From the NCBI RefSeq assembly GCF_002127265.1, contig NZ_NFUU01000002.1, positions 1 to 64,000 of the forward strand: a stretch of 64,000 nt of DNA. Direction: 5' to 3'. The DNA comes from Hydrogenophaga sp. IBVHS1 (GTDB taxonomy: Bacteria > Pseudomonadota > Gammaproteobacteria > Burkholderiales > Burkholderiaceae_C). Position numbers and translations under genes: made by a program. Each line of letters starts with the position of its first letter. Position 1 is the stretch's first letter. Below the pieces are notes generated by a model, which worked only from the letters and a program-made list of their open reading frames with translations, searched no databases and was not told where the DNA came from. This document shows positions 7,765 through 16,273 of the stretch, in pieces.

Positions 7765-9152
7765 TGATCCGGCGCTTGACCCTCACGGCACGGCTCACCT
7801 TTCTGTACACCCTGGTATCGGCTGCGGTGCTTCTGGGCCTTGGCGTCTTGGTTGCGTGGGCCACCCATCTGCACTTCATCGACCTTGACCGCGACTACCT
7901 GCTGGACAAGGTTCAGCTCATCGAGAAGATCGTCGATGAAACGCCAGAGCCAGCCGAGCTGTCTGCCAAGCTGGACGAATCGCTCAACAGCCATCAAGGC
8001 CTTTTCATCTCAATTACGCGCGGTGACGAACAGCTGTTTGGAAAAGGCGGCATCACATTTCCAACAGAACTCGCTGCACGAAGCGCCGCAGATCAGCCCT
8101 TGGACTGGACCGATGGTGAGCGGCAACTGCGAGGCATGGGCACAGAGCTCTCCAAAGCGCAGATGCCCGGCGGATTGACCAGTCCTGGTCAGAGCATGCG
8201 CCTGACGCTCGCGCTGGACACGCAACACCACACCCATTTCATGCAGATGCTGCGCCAGCAGTTGGCGATCTATGTTGTCCTGGCCACCCTGCTCAGCGGC
8301 CTGCTGGGGTGGTGGGCAGCACGCAGCGGTCTGGCCCCGCTGCGGACCATGAAGGAGCGAGCGCTCAAGGTCACGGCCCACAAGCTCGACGAGCGCATGC
8401 CGATCGACGCCGTGCCCGTGGAGATGGCGGAGCTGGCCAATAGCCTCAACACCATGCTGGAGCGGCTGCAGCAGGATTTTGCGAAGCTGATGGAATTCTC
8501 AAGCGATATAGCCCACGAACTGCGCACCCCTATCAGCAACCTGCTGACACAGACCCAGGTGTCGCTTTCGCAGCATCGCGATCCAGACACCTACCGCGAC
8601 ATCCTCGCCTCCAACGCCGAGGAGTTCCAGCGCCTGGCGCGCATGGTGGCCGACATGCTGTTTCTGGCGAAGACGGACCACGGTATCCAACTTCCGAATC
8701 GCGAAGATGTCGCGCTGGAAGACGAGGTGAGGAGTCTTCTGGATTTTTATGATGCGGTGGCTGAAGACAAAGAGCTTCGTCTTCGGGTGGTGGGGGCGGG
8801 CACCGTGGTGGGTGATCGCCTGATGCTTCGGCGGGCCATCAGCAACTTGCTGTCCAACGCGCTGCGGCACGCACACCCTCGCACCGAGGTTGCGCTGACC
8901 GTCGAGTCTCAGGGAGATGGCATCAACCTGTGTGTCACAAACATCGGCGACCCGGTTGATGCTGTCGATCTGCCGCGTCTGTTTGACCGGTTCTATCGCG
9001 TGGACAAGGCACGCGCGCACCCCTCATCCGATGGCGCGGGCTTGGGTCTGGCCATCACCAAGGCCATCATGCTCGCTCATGGCGGCAGCGTTGCTGTCAC
9101 ATCGGTGGCAGGAAGGACGCAGTTCTGTTTGCACTTCGTATCTCAGCCGTGA
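7764..9152 (+). CDS. copS: CopS/CusS-type heavy-metal sensor histidine kinase
   Basis: A 462-residue membrane kinase translated from an ATG that shares a base with the copR stop. Helices near residues 12-34 and 170-192 flank a periplasmic sensor loop of about 135 residues. A HAMP linker follows, then the phosphoacceptor His in DIAHELRTPISNL, the N box (ISNLLSNALRHA) and the G box (GAGLGLAITK). This is the usual heavy-metal sensor layout (CusS, CopS, SilS). It should detect periplasmic copper or silver and phosphorylate the regulator encoded just before it. Confidence 0.9.
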   Translation: MIRRLTLTARLTFLYTLVSAAVLLGLGVLVAWATHLHFIDLDRDYLLDKVQLIEKIVDETPEPAELSAKLDESLNSHQGLFISITRGDEQLFGKGGITFPTELAARSAADQPLDWTDGERQLRGMGTELSKAQMPGGLTSPGQSMRLTLALDTQHHTHFMQMLRQQLAIYVVLATLLSGLLGWWAARSGLAPLRTMKERALKVTAHKLDERMPIDAVPVEMAELANSLNTMLERLQQDFAKLMEFSSDIAHELRTPISNLLTQTQVSLSQHRDPDTYRDILASNAEEFQRLARMVADMLFLAKTDHGIQLPNREDVALEDEVRSLLDFYDAVAEDKELRLRVVGAGTVVGDRLMLRRAISNLLSNALRHAHPRTEVALTVESQGDGINLCVTNIGDPVDAVDLPRLFDRFYRVDKARAHPSSDGAGLGLAITKAIMLAHGGSVAVTSVAGRTQFCLHFVSQP

Positions 9153-9212
9153 CCTTTCTGGCTGCAGCGCTGTAGCACTTCGAGGTAGGTTTTTCCCAGG
9201 CCAGTTCTCAGC

Positions 9213-9812
9213 TCAAGTGTTCAGTGCGATTCGATACACCGAGGCGGGTGGCAAGTTGAGAAGCGAGCTTCCGATGCGTTCTGCCCTCAGGTTCATTCGG
9301 GTCAGTATCTCGGGTGCAATCGGGCATCGGGTCATGTAGGTGAACTGGTACAGCGCTGCCCCAGCTTGCAAGCTTTGCATGCAGGCGCCGACCACGTTCC
9401 ACTGTGCGCGCATACCCATGGTCAGCAGTGGCAAGCCGGAAATCACGGCCTGCGCCTGCATCGACTGCCATGGGTCTCGCCGCCTCCGCATGCGTGTCAC
9501 ATCCATGTCGAGCAGGCGTGCTGCGGGGAATCGTTGGCGCAGCAACGCCGTGAATTCTGGGCAGTTCTCCACCAGCGTGAGATCGCACTCGGGTACTCCC
9601 TTGGCGAGGATGCAACGTGTGAAGGCCCCGGTTCCCGGGCCCAGTTCGATCACGGGTCCTGCGTTTGGGAGGATGTCGCGCGTAATGAGACGCGCCAACG
9701 CGTTGCTGGAGGGTGCGACTGCTCCGGTCCTCATGGGTCGTTTGAGCCAACTCTTGAGGAAGACGCTTTGGTCGGTAGATAAAGACACAGCTGGCTCCGT
9801 TTGTTTGGACAT
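9213..9812 (-). CDS. Class I SAM-dependent methyltransferase (phospholipid N-methyltransferase-like)
   Basis: A 199-residue soluble protein with SAM-binding motif I VIELGPGTGAFT (about residue 55), an acidic motif II (LTLVENCPEF) and a post-motif region VISGLPLLTM. The opening (FLKSWLKRPMRTGAVAPSS) is typical of COG3963, the family of PmtA-like phosphatidylethanolamine N-methyltransferases and of relatives of the rRNA dimethylases. ATG at 9812 has GAGGG 7 bp upstream and is preferred to the TTG just before. The gene stands alone between copS and the nickel module; no lipid genes are nearby, so the substrate is unknown. Confidence 0.75.
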   Translation of the reverse strand: MSKQTEPAVSLSTDQSVFLKSWLKRPMRTGAVAPSSNALARLITRDILPNAGPVIELGPGTGAFTRCILAKGVPECDLTLVENCPEFTALLRQRFPAARLLDMDVTRMRRRRDPWQSMQAQAVISGLPLLTMGMRAQWNVVGACMQSLQAGAALYQFTYMTRCPIAPEILTRMNLRAERIGSSLLNLPPASVYRIALNT

Positions 9813-9983
9813 CAACCACCCTCAGTTCCTACATTGCTCGGAACAGTGGGTGAGTGAACGCATTCTGGTGAGCCACTTGCAGGGCGTCTTGTACAGAGGC
9901 GCCATTTCGCGATGGGTCGCGCGGTTCTGCAGGTGGCCCGATTGCAGGGGAGCTGCCGAGGCGCTGCAGCTCCCCGCTTCAGG

Positions 9984-10649
9984 TCACTGAACCTGTTTGA
10001 TATCGATGTACTGGCCGCGTGTCCGGAGCACGACCTTCACATCCGATTGACCACGGTTGCGCCAGTACCAGCCATGGTTGCCGGTGAACGCTGCCACCAG
10101 CTCACCATCGTCGGTTGGCACGCTGCGGCCTTTCTCGTAGCTGATGGAACGCCCGCCACCGTCGCCGTGCGTGTCGTAGTTGACCGAACCGCCATTGACG
10201 ATCCACTGGAATTCGGCCTTTTCGCCCTCAGCCATGCGCAATTTGATTTCTTTGCCTTCGCCCGGGGTCAGGGTGAACGTCAATTCGTCGCGCCAGTTTG
10301 ACTGGGCTGCAGGCGTTACCGCAGCCTTCGGGATCACGGTGGGTGCGCCGGGGGTGCTCGAGACTGCCGCACTTGCCTTCGCCGGGACGGCTGCAGCCGG
10401 TGACGCGGGACTGCCAGTGGGCGCAGCAGTTGCGTCCGCAGCGGCCTCCGCCGCCAGCTGCTGCTTGATCTCGCCCATCTCGGTCATTCGCAAGACCCGG
10501 CCGATGCCGGTGGGATCGACGCCGTATTCGGCCGGCAGCACAACGGCAACGAGGAGGACGACGGCCGAGATTGCGGCCAGAACGGTGGAGCGGAAAAGCT
10601 GCTTCGAAGAGGGCAGTTCTGCGCGGATGGGGGAATCGCTGTTGTACAT
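9984..10649 (-). CDS. Membrane-anchored periplasmic protein in the nickel/cobalt module
   Basis: About 221 residues. ATG at 10649 is supported by AAGGA 9 bp upstream; an ATG at 10673 lies 8 codons earlier. A single membrane helix (VLAAISAVVLLVAVVLPAEY) is followed by an Ala/Pro-rich linker and a C-terminal domain of about 110 residues with mostly beta character (LTFTLTPGEGKEIKLRM, EFQWIVNGGSVNYDTHGDG). Proteins of this kind are annotated as transmembrane anchor proteins beside HupE-like permeases, without known function. It follows the HupE-like gene by 20 bp and is the last gene of the operon. Its His and Asp residues could touch a metal, but no clear motif is seen. Confidence 0.7.
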   Translation of the reverse strand: MYNSDSPIRAELPSSKQLFRSTVLAAISAVVLLVAVVLPAEYGVDPTGIGRVLRMTEMGEIKQQLAAEAAADATAAPTGSPASPAAAVPAKASAAVSSTPGAPTVIPKAAVTPAAQSNWRDELTFTLTPGEGKEIKLRMAEGEKAEFQWIVNGGSVNYDTHGDGGGRSISYEKGRSVPTDDGELVAAFTGNHGWYWRNRGQSDVKVVLRTRGQYIDIKQVQ

Positions 10650-10669
10650 GTTGAATATTCCTTGGGTGT

Positions 10670-11407
10670 TCACGACACGAAGTAGCCGGTGAGCTGCATG
10701 CCCACCAGAATGAAGCCCGCGCTCATCATGGCGACGTTGGCTGTGTAGGCATGGCGAATGAAACTGGGTGTGCGACGCCAGTAGCTCATGCCGATGAGGA
10801 TGACGGCCAGCGCCAGCAGCTGCCCGATTTCCACACCGACGTTGAAGGCCAGCAGGTTGGGCACCAGGCCGTCGGGCGAGATCTCGTACTCGATGATCTT
10901 GGTGGCCAGGCCAAAGCCGTGGAACAGACCAAACACGAGGGTGGCGACCTTGGTGTTGGGCTGGAACCCCAGCCAGCGCTGGAAAGCGCCGATGTTGTCC
11001 AGCGCCTTGTAGACCACCGAGAGACCAATGATCGCGTCGATCAGGTAGCTGTTGATCCCGACGTTGAAGTACACGCCCAGGATCATGGTGGTGGAGTGAC
11101 CCAGCGCAAACAAGCTCACATAGATGCCGATGTGTTTGATGCGGTAGAGAAAGAAGATCACGCCGAACAAAAACAGGATGTGGTCGTAGCCCGTCATCAT
11201 GTGTTTGGCGCCCAGGTACACAAAGGGCAGCAGGTTGACGCCCGAGATTTCCTGGATGTAGCCCTTGTCACCCTCGGTGACGGCGTGGGCAAAGACCTCT
11301 GTCGTGCCCAGGAGCAGGCACAAGAAGAAGGCAAAGAGCAAGAAGAGACGGGGATGCCCGATCGCCCATGGCGAACGTGGCAGCCTGTCGTGAACATGGC
11401 TGTGCAT
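10670..11407 (-). CDS. HupE/UreJ-family metal permease
   Basis: About 245 residues; ATG at 11407 has GGAG 5 bp upstream. A short His-containing N-terminus (MHSHVHDR) leads into a signal or first helix and then six or so helices. The family pattern is visible: HMMTGYDHILFLFGV, LFALGHSTTMI and FGLFHGFGLA, all with conserved His/Asp residues in the membrane. HupE and UreJ proteins move nickel or related metals for hydrogenase or urease, but no such enzyme is encoded here. In this setting, next to a CsoR/RcnR-type repressor and a His-tailed exporter, a role in nickel or cobalt balance is likely. Confidence 0.8.
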   Translation of the reverse strand: MHSHVHDRLPRSPWAIGHPRLFLLFAFFLCLLLGTTEVFAHAVTEGDKGYIQEISGVNLLPFVYLGAKHMMTGYDHILFLFGVIFFLYRIKHIGIYVSLFALGHSTTMILGVYFNVGINSYLIDAIIGLSVVYKALDNIGAFQRWLGFQPNTKVATLVFGLFHGFGLATKIIEYEISPDGLVPNLLAFNVGVEIGQLLALAVILIGMSYWRRTPSFIRHAYTANVAMMSAGFILVGMQLTGYFVS

Positions 11408-11477
11408 GAAGACTCCGATGGTCTGAAAGAAATGAAGCGCTGCTTGGCGCAGCGAGAGATTCAAGGCGAGAGAGGGA

Positions 11478-11888
11478 TCAGCCCATGGGAGGGCGTTCCA
11501 GCCGAGACACCCGAATCATTTCAATCAATTGCCGCACATGCCCAAACCAAGCCGGTAACTGCGGCGTAGCCATGCGCCATGTAGTGGGCAGGGCATGGGC
11601 TTTGTCGTGCGAATGGTCAACTCCGTGGTGAGGGTGGTCGCTAGCTGCACCATGACTCACCATCACAACCCCGTCGACTCCATCCTCGTGCTCGTGTCCC
11701 AAGTCACGCTGCGTGTCCGGGGTCGTTGGACTTGAGTGAAGCGCCTTCGCAATTACGGCAATCCCGTGGGAGTTGATGCCGCCCACCGACGAGGTGATCG
11801 TCCCGAACATGATCACCAACAAAACCAACCATCGCATACCCAATGTTGCCCGGTCAGGGCGTAGGGAATGTGAGAGGCGCGAGGTCAT
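11478..11888 (-). CDS. Small His-rich protein heading the HupE operon
   Basis: A 136-residue protein with a hydrophobic segment (about residues 18-35, MRWLVLLVIMFGTITSSVG) and a His/Asp-rich middle (GHEHEDG, ASDHPHHGVDHSHDKAHA). The His clusters suggest periplasmic binding of Ni, Co or Zn. It is the first gene of the operon read leftward (71 bp before the HupE-like gene) and starts about 35 bp from a TATAAT box on the minus strand. No strong ribosome site is seen before ATG 11888; ATG 11837, at the start of the hydrophobic segment, is an alternative. No family is recognised. Confidence 0.6.
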   Translation of the reverse strand: MTSRLSHSLRPDRATLGMRWLVLLVIMFGTITSSVGGINSHGIAVIAKALHSSPTTPDTQRDLGHEHEDGVDGVVMVSHGAASDHPHHGVDHSHDKAHALPTTWRMATPQLPAWFGHVRQLIEMIRVSRLERPPMG

Positions 11889-11921
11889 GGGAGGTTTTTT
11901 TCGTTCGGTGCGGTTGCACAG

Positions 11922-11943
11922 ATTATAGTAACCTCCCTAGGGG
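11922..11943. promoter_or_regulatory. Overlapping divergent promoters with CCCTAGGG operator
   Basis: In the 66-bp gap between the His-rich gene and the repressor gene, TATAAT on the minus strand (11922-11927) overlaps TATAGT on the plus strand (11924-11929). The palindrome CCCTAGGG lies at 11935-11942, inside the minus-strand promoter spacer and about at the plus-strand transcription start. Short G/C-tract dyads of this type are bound by CsoR/RcnR-family repressors, so one site could shut both units. Confidence 0.6.
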
Positions 11944-11954
11944 ATACGAACACC

Positions 11955-12233
11955 ATGACACAACCGCACACACATGAATCCCATCCCGCCATCATCAAAC
12001 GTCTGCGCCGAGCGGGTGGGCATCTGAACAGCACGATAGACATGGTGGTCCAGGGGCGTAGTTGCTTGGACATAGCGCAGCAGTTGCAGGCGGTGGAGAA
12101 GGCGATCCAACAGGCCAAAAAGGCCCTGATTCAGAGTCACCTTGATCACTGCCTGGAAGACCTCGTGGGACCGCTGGGAGCAGGCCAGCGTCACGCGATG
12201 GACGATTTCAGAGAAATCACCCGCTACCTCTGA
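11955..12233 (+). CDS. CsoR/RcnR-family metal-sensing repressor (NreA-like)
   Basis: A 92-residue all-helical DUF156 protein. N-terminal histidines (H5, H7, H10) precede the first helix (AIIKRLRRAGGHLNSTIDMV). The metal-site residues are C37 (GRSCLDIAQQL), H62 and C66 (QSHLDHCLED), a Cys-His-Cys set as in CsoR with extra N-terminal His as in RcnR. Such proteins release DNA on binding Cu, Ni or Co. Position upstream of a His-tailed MFS exporter recalls nreA-nreB for nickel resistance. It probably controls both divergent units through the CCCTAGGG site. The metal cannot be fixed from sequence. Confidence 0.8.
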   Translation: MTQPHTHESHPAIIKRLRRAGGHLNSTIDMVVQGRSCLDIAQQLQAVEKAIQQAKKALIQSHLDHCLEDLVGPLGAGQRHAMDDFREITRYL

Positions 12234-12276
12234 GCCTTGCGCCCACGGATGCCAGGCCATTGACGCCAAGAACAAC

Positions 12277-13602
12277 ATGCTGGACATCCTCTCCCACCGC
12301 ACCTACCGTCACCTGTTCGCCGCGCAGGTGATCGCCCTGATCGGGACCGGGCTGGCCACGGTGGCGCTGGGCCTGCTGGCGTTTGAGCTCGCTGGCGACA
12401 ACGCGGGCATGGTGTTGGGCACGGCCCTGGCCATCAAGATGATCGCGTACGTGGGGGTGGCGCCGGTGGCTGCGGCGTTTGCCGATCGCCTGCCCCGGCG
12501 CACCATGCTGGTCGCGCTGGATCTGGTGCGCGCGGTGGTGGCGCTGCTGCTGCCGTTTGTCTCCCAGATCTGGGAGGTGTACGTGTTGATTTTTGTGCTG
12601 CAGGCGGCCTCGGCCGCGTTCACGCCCACCTTCCAGGCGACCATCCCAGATGTGTTGCCGCTGGAGAAGGACTACACCAAAGCCCTGTCGCTCTCGCGCC
12701 TGGCCTACGACATGGAGAGCCTGGTCAGCCCGATGCTGGCGGCCGCCCTGCTCACGGTGATCGGGATTCACGATCTGTTTGCCGGCACGGTGGTGGGCTT
12801 CCTGGCCTCGGCTGCGCTGGTGGTCTCTGTGGTGTTGCCCGCGCATCCGGCGCCGCAGCGCCGGGGTATCTACGACCGAACCACACGCGGGCTGCGCATC
12901 TACCTGGCCACGCCGCGGCTGCGTGGTCTGCTGGCGATCAGCGCGGCCGTGGCGGCGGCGGGCTCCATGGTGTTTGTGAACACGGTGGTCATCGTTCAGG
13001 CCGGCATGGGACTGGGCCAGAGCGCCGTCGCCCTGGTCTTGGCCAGTTTCGGCGCAGGCTCCATGGTTGCCGCGCTGGCCCTGCCTCGGTTACTGGAGAA
13101 GCTGCCCGATCGCACCGCGATGCTCGGCGGCATCGGGCTGATGGTGGTGGGCTTGCTGGCGGGCACCTGGGTGTCGGGACACGCTTCACTGATGATCTTG
13201 TGGTTCGTGCTCGGCCTGGGCTACTCGACTGCGCAGACGCCTTCCGGGCGCCTGTTGCGGCGATCCTCGAACCCGGAGGATCGCCCGGCGCTGTTCGCTG
13301 CTCAGTTCGCGCTGTCGCACGTCTGCTGGTTGCTGTTTTATCCCCTGGCGGGATGGCTGGGCACGCGCTTCGGCATGCCGGCTAGCTTTGTGGTCCTCGG
13401 TGTTGCAGGTGCACTGGCTGCATGGGCGGCTTGCAAAGTCTGGCCATCACAAGATCCCGACGTGGTGGAGCACGAACATCCCTACTTGCCGGTCGGTCAC
13501 GCCCACACGAAGGCGGTTGTCGGTGGTGGTGATGGAGTTCGTCATGCACACGCTTTTGTGGTGGATGACCAGCACCCCCATTGGCCCAGTGTGGGCTGCT
13601 AA
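12277..13602 (+). CDS. MFS metal exporter with His-rich C-terminus (NreB-like)
   Basis: A 441-residue transporter with about 12 helices and the MFS loop motif (ADRLPRRTM) between helices 2 and 3. The cytoplasmic tail carries metal-binding clusters (VEHEHPYLPVGHAHTK, RHAHAFVVDDQHPHW). This pairing of an MFS body with a His-rich tail is known from NreB of Achromobacter, a nickel exporter. It begins 43 bp after the CsoR/RcnR-like gene, so both are likely one transcript. ATG at 12277 is chosen because hydrophobic sequence follows (ILSHRTYRHLFAAQ); an upstream ATG would overlap the repressor gene and adds no domain. Exported metal is probably Ni(II), perhaps Co(II). Confidence 0.78.
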   Translation: MLDILSHRTYRHLFAAQVIALIGTGLATVALGLLAFELAGDNAGMVLGTALAIKMIAYVGVAPVAAAFADRLPRRTMLVALDLVRAVVALLLPFVSQIWEVYVLIFVLQAASAAFTPTFQATIPDVLPLEKDYTKALSLSRLAYDMESLVSPMLAAALLTVIGIHDLFAGTVVGFLASAALVVSVVLPAHPAPQRRGIYDRTTRGLRIYLATPRLRGLLAISAAVAAAGSMVFVNTVVIVQAGMGLGQSAVALVLASFGAGSMVAALALPRLLEKLPDRTAMLGGIGLMVVGLLAGTWVSGHASLMILWFVLGLGYSTAQTPSGRLLRRSSNPEDRPALFAAQFALSHVCWLLFYPLAGWLGTRFGMPASFVVLGVAGALAAWAACKVWPSQDPDVVEHEHPYLPVGHAHTKAVVGGGDGVRHAHAFVVDDQHPHWPSVGC

Positions 13603-13908
13603 CGGCGATGTCGTTTCGCTGGATCAAGTCGCTTTCCTGCAGGTCTGCATCAGCAGATCGAAGACAAATGGCGAGAACCGTTGGCACACCCTGTTTGGGC
13701 AAAGCTCCAGCAACCACCCGTTTCTTGACAGAGCAATGACAGCCAGCAACCTACGAAACAGTTCGCAAGGTTGCACGCATATTCGCGTAGGCAGAGTTGA
13801 TCGTTGCGTGAGACGCAGCCTAAGGTCCGGTGTGGCGCCTAGGTGATGCCTAAGTCATGGGCGGAATGGTTCACCGTCGGTTGGCAATACCGCCCTGTCG
13901 CAACTGGT
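13603..13908. other. Gene-free stretch before a pseudogene
   Basis: 306 bp between the MFS exporter and the decayed DUF1513 gene. I see no convincing coding frame, RNA gene, terminator hairpin or mobile-element end. It may contain the eroded 5' part of the pseudogene. Confidence 0.5.
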
Positions 13909-14470
13909 GGCCATTGGCGGCATTCCGACCCAGCCCGAGACCGGGCGCGCCAAACGCGAGCTGGACCGCGTGGACGCATCCTTGGTGGCGCTGGATGGCT
14001 ACGCCGGCCAGGTGCTGGGCTAGTGGCGGCTGGACGATCCGCGCCTGAGCATCCGGCACCTGGCGTGGTACACGGTGTCCGGGAGCGTGGGGATTGCCTT
14101 GCAGGCCGAGCACGAGACGACGCGCAGTCGCGGCAGGCCGCGCCGGTGTTGGTGGTTTGGGACTGCCGCAGCCTGCAGGTCGCGCGAGCAGCCTGAGTTT
14201 GCCGGCTGCGGTGGCGACATCTGCGCACGACCAGGCGGTGGTTTTCTGGTGAGCTGCACGCGAGCCCACCACGTGGCCTGGTTTGATGCGCGCGGCGCCT
14301 GGCAGCGCAGCGAGCCGCTGTAGGAAGCCTGCGCGCTGGGCAACGCGGACACTGGCTGGTGGGTGGCCGGCTGTGCCCATGCGCTGAGCAACACCACAAC
14401 CGACCCGCTCGGCCTGCCCGACGGGGTTCGGCTGGACAACCACTGGCTGGTGGTCAATGCTCGCAACTGA
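13909..14470 (+). pseudogene. Decayed DUF1513 (beta-propeller-like) gene, 3' half
   Basis: One frame reads GIPTQPETGRAKRELDRVDAS, then an in-frame TAG (14021-14023), WRLDDPRLSIRHLAWY, GIALQAEHE, a stretch where the matching reading shifts to another frame (AAPVLVVWDCRSLQVA), back to GGDICARPGGGFLVSCTRAHHVAWFD, another TAG (14321-14323) and GVRLDNHWLVVNARN to TGA at 14470. The pieces follow the order of DUF1513 proteins, which occur in iron-uptake loci. At least two stops and a pair of compensating frameshifts rule out function. The N-terminal half is missing. It suggests loss of an older gene during assembly of the metal region. Confidence 0.8.
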
Positions 14471-14542
14471 CTCTCCTTTACGACAATGAATTGGTGGTCA
14501 GAATCTTCATCGCCGCAGGCGCACACCCCCTAGAATCGAGCC

Positions 14543-14905
14543 ATGCGTTGTCTGCTCGTCCTCGTCCTGTGTCTGCTGCTGCCCCTGCAGGGCTTTGCGG
14601 CGTGGCAGGTGCCTGCGTCACCATGCCCCATGCAGGGCATGATGGCCATGGCGGACGAAGCCGGCGAGATGGAAGAATCCCTGGCCGAGGCCATGGACGA
14701 TTGCTGCAACGACATGGCCACCTTTGAGCGCACGGGCCAGCCCTGCAAGAGCGTTCAGAGTTGCGTCGCATCCGCCGTAGGCTTGCCGTCTTTCCCATCC
14801 CTCGTGGCCCAGACCCCGGTCACCCAGGACCCTCAAGCGCCAGCCTGGCGCAGCCTTCCTCCGGGCGCGACTTCGCGCCTCTGGCGCCCTCCAACTTCCG
14901 TCTGA
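14543..14905 (+). CDS. Cys/Met-rich secreted protein ahead of the cus/sil operon
   Basis: A 120-residue protein with a signal peptide (MRCLLVLVLCLLLPLQGFAA). The mature part has metal-friendly clusters: CPMQGMMAMADEAGEMEE, DDCCNDM, then CKSVQSC. The hydrophobic opening resembles CzcI-type proteins that precede RND metal-efflux operons, but the rest does not align clearly by eye. It lies 93 bp upstream of the outer-membrane gene on the same strand and is probably co-transcribed. A metal-buffering or regulatory role in the periplasm is inferred. No strong ribosome site is seen. Confidence 0.6.
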   Translation: MRCLLVLVLCLLLPLQGFAAWQVPASPCPMQGMMAMADEAGEMEESLAEAMDDCCNDMATFERTGQPCKSVQSCVASAVGLPSFPSLVAQTPVTQDPQAPAWRSLPPGATSRLWRPPTSV

Positions 14906-14998
14906 TTCCCCGCAAAGCGCAGCCCACCCGCCGGTGGCGCTGCTGTCGCGCGCTGTCAGGGCTTTTGCGCCCGGGCGTGCCTGCTCCGGAGCTCAGAG

Positions 14999-16273
14999 AT
15001 GGAACACCCTTCGCTTTTTCTTGCACGCGCCGTGCTCGCCCTCGCTGGCCTGCTCGCGCTGATCACACCCGCTGCCGCCGATGAACCCCTGAGCCTGGGC
15101 GCTGCGGTGAGCGCCGCCGTGGCACGCTCGCGCAGCCTCGACGCATCGACCGCCGCTGCGCAGGGCGCGCGAGAGATGGCGGTGGCGGCCGCGCAGCGAC
15201 CCGACCCGGTGCTGCGCCTGTCGCTGGACAACCTGCCGGTGAATGGGCCTGAGCGCTTCAGTACCACGCGCGATTTCATGACCATGCGCTCCATCGGGCT
15301 CATGCAGACGCTGCCTGGTGCAGACAAGCGCCGCGCGCGGGGCGAACGCTTCGAGCGCGAGGCCGAGGCGGCGCTGAGCGAACGCGCGCAGCGCGTGGCC
15401 ATGTTGCAGACCGAGGTGGCGCAGGCCTGGCTGGAGCGGCGCATGCAGGAGCAGCGTTGGTTGTTGCTGCAGGCGCAGATCACCGAGGCGCGTGTGCTGG
15501 TGCAGACCCTGGATGCCGCTCTTCGCGGCGGTCGCGCTTCTATTGCCGATGTCTTCAGCGCGCGCGAGGCGCTGGCCCAGCTGGAGCAAGGTTTGATCGG
15601 CGCGCAGGCCGAGCGCACCAACGCCCGCCTCACGCTGGCGCGCTTCACCGGTGGGCCGCCCGACCAGCCGCTGGCCGATCCACCGCCGATGCGGCAGACC
15701 ACCGCAGCGGTGGGTGAAGCGGACCCATGGCGCAACCTGCCCGATCTCGTTGCGCTGCAGGCCCGCGAGGCCGTGGCCCGGGCCGAGGCCGAAGTGGCCC
15801 GCCAGGAGCTCAAGCCCGACTGGAGCGCGGAGATCATGTTCAGCCAGCGCGGCTCGCAGTTCTCCAACATGGTGTCGGTCGGCGTGTCGGTGCCGCTGCA
15901 ATGGGACCGGCCGCAGCGCCAGCAACGCGAACTCGCCGCGCGCCTGGCGCGTGTGAACGAACTGGAGGCCGAGCGCGAGGAGCAGACCCGTGAGCGGACG
16001 CTGCAGGTGCAGCGCTGGCAGCAGGACTGGCGCGCCGGGCGGGACCGGTTGGTCTACCTGGATGCGCAGCGCCAGCCGCTGGCCACGCAGCGCGTGGATG
16101 CCGCGCTGGCCGCCTATCGGGGCGGGCGCGAAGGCCTGGGCGCCGTGCTGCAGGCGCGCCGCGATGCGCTGAACCTGGCACTGGAGCGTCTGGCGCTGGA
16201 GCGTGAAACCGCCGGCCTGTGGGCGCAACTTGAATACCTCATCCCCGACAGCTCGACCGGAGTGAAACCATGA
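14999..16273 (+). CDS. Outer-membrane factor of a heavy-metal RND efflux system (CusC/SilC/CzcC type)
   Basis: A 424-residue TolC-family protein with signal peptide (cleavage near AAADEP, residue 27) and two repeats of long helices (SLGAAVSAAVARSRSLDAS; PDLVALQAREAVARAEAEV). It forms the outer-membrane channel of the tripartite pump whose other parts follow directly. Its stop overlaps the adaptor start as ATGA. No lipobox Cys is present, unlike E. coli CusC. The frame ends with SSTGVKP. Its partner genes identify it as part of a monovalent-metal exporter. Confidence 0.85.
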   Translation: MEHPSLFLARAVLALAGLLALITPAAADEPLSLGAAVSAAVARSRSLDASTAAAQGAREMAVAAAQRPDPVLRLSLDNLPVNGPERFSTTRDFMTMRSIGLMQTLPGADKRRARGERFEREAEAALSERAQRVAMLQTEVAQAWLERRMQEQRWLLLQAQITEARVLVQTLDAALRGGRASIADVFSAREALAQLEQGLIGAQAERTNARLTLARFTGGPPDQPLADPPPMRQTTAAVGEADPWRNLPDLVALQAREAVARAEAEVARQELKPDWSAEIMFSQRGSQFSNMVSVGVSVPLQWDRPQRQQRELAARLARVNELEAEREEQTRERTLQVQRWQQDWRAGRDRLVYLDAQRQPLATQRVDAALAAYRGGREGLGAVLQARRDALNLALERLALERETAGLWAQLEYLIPDSSTGVKP

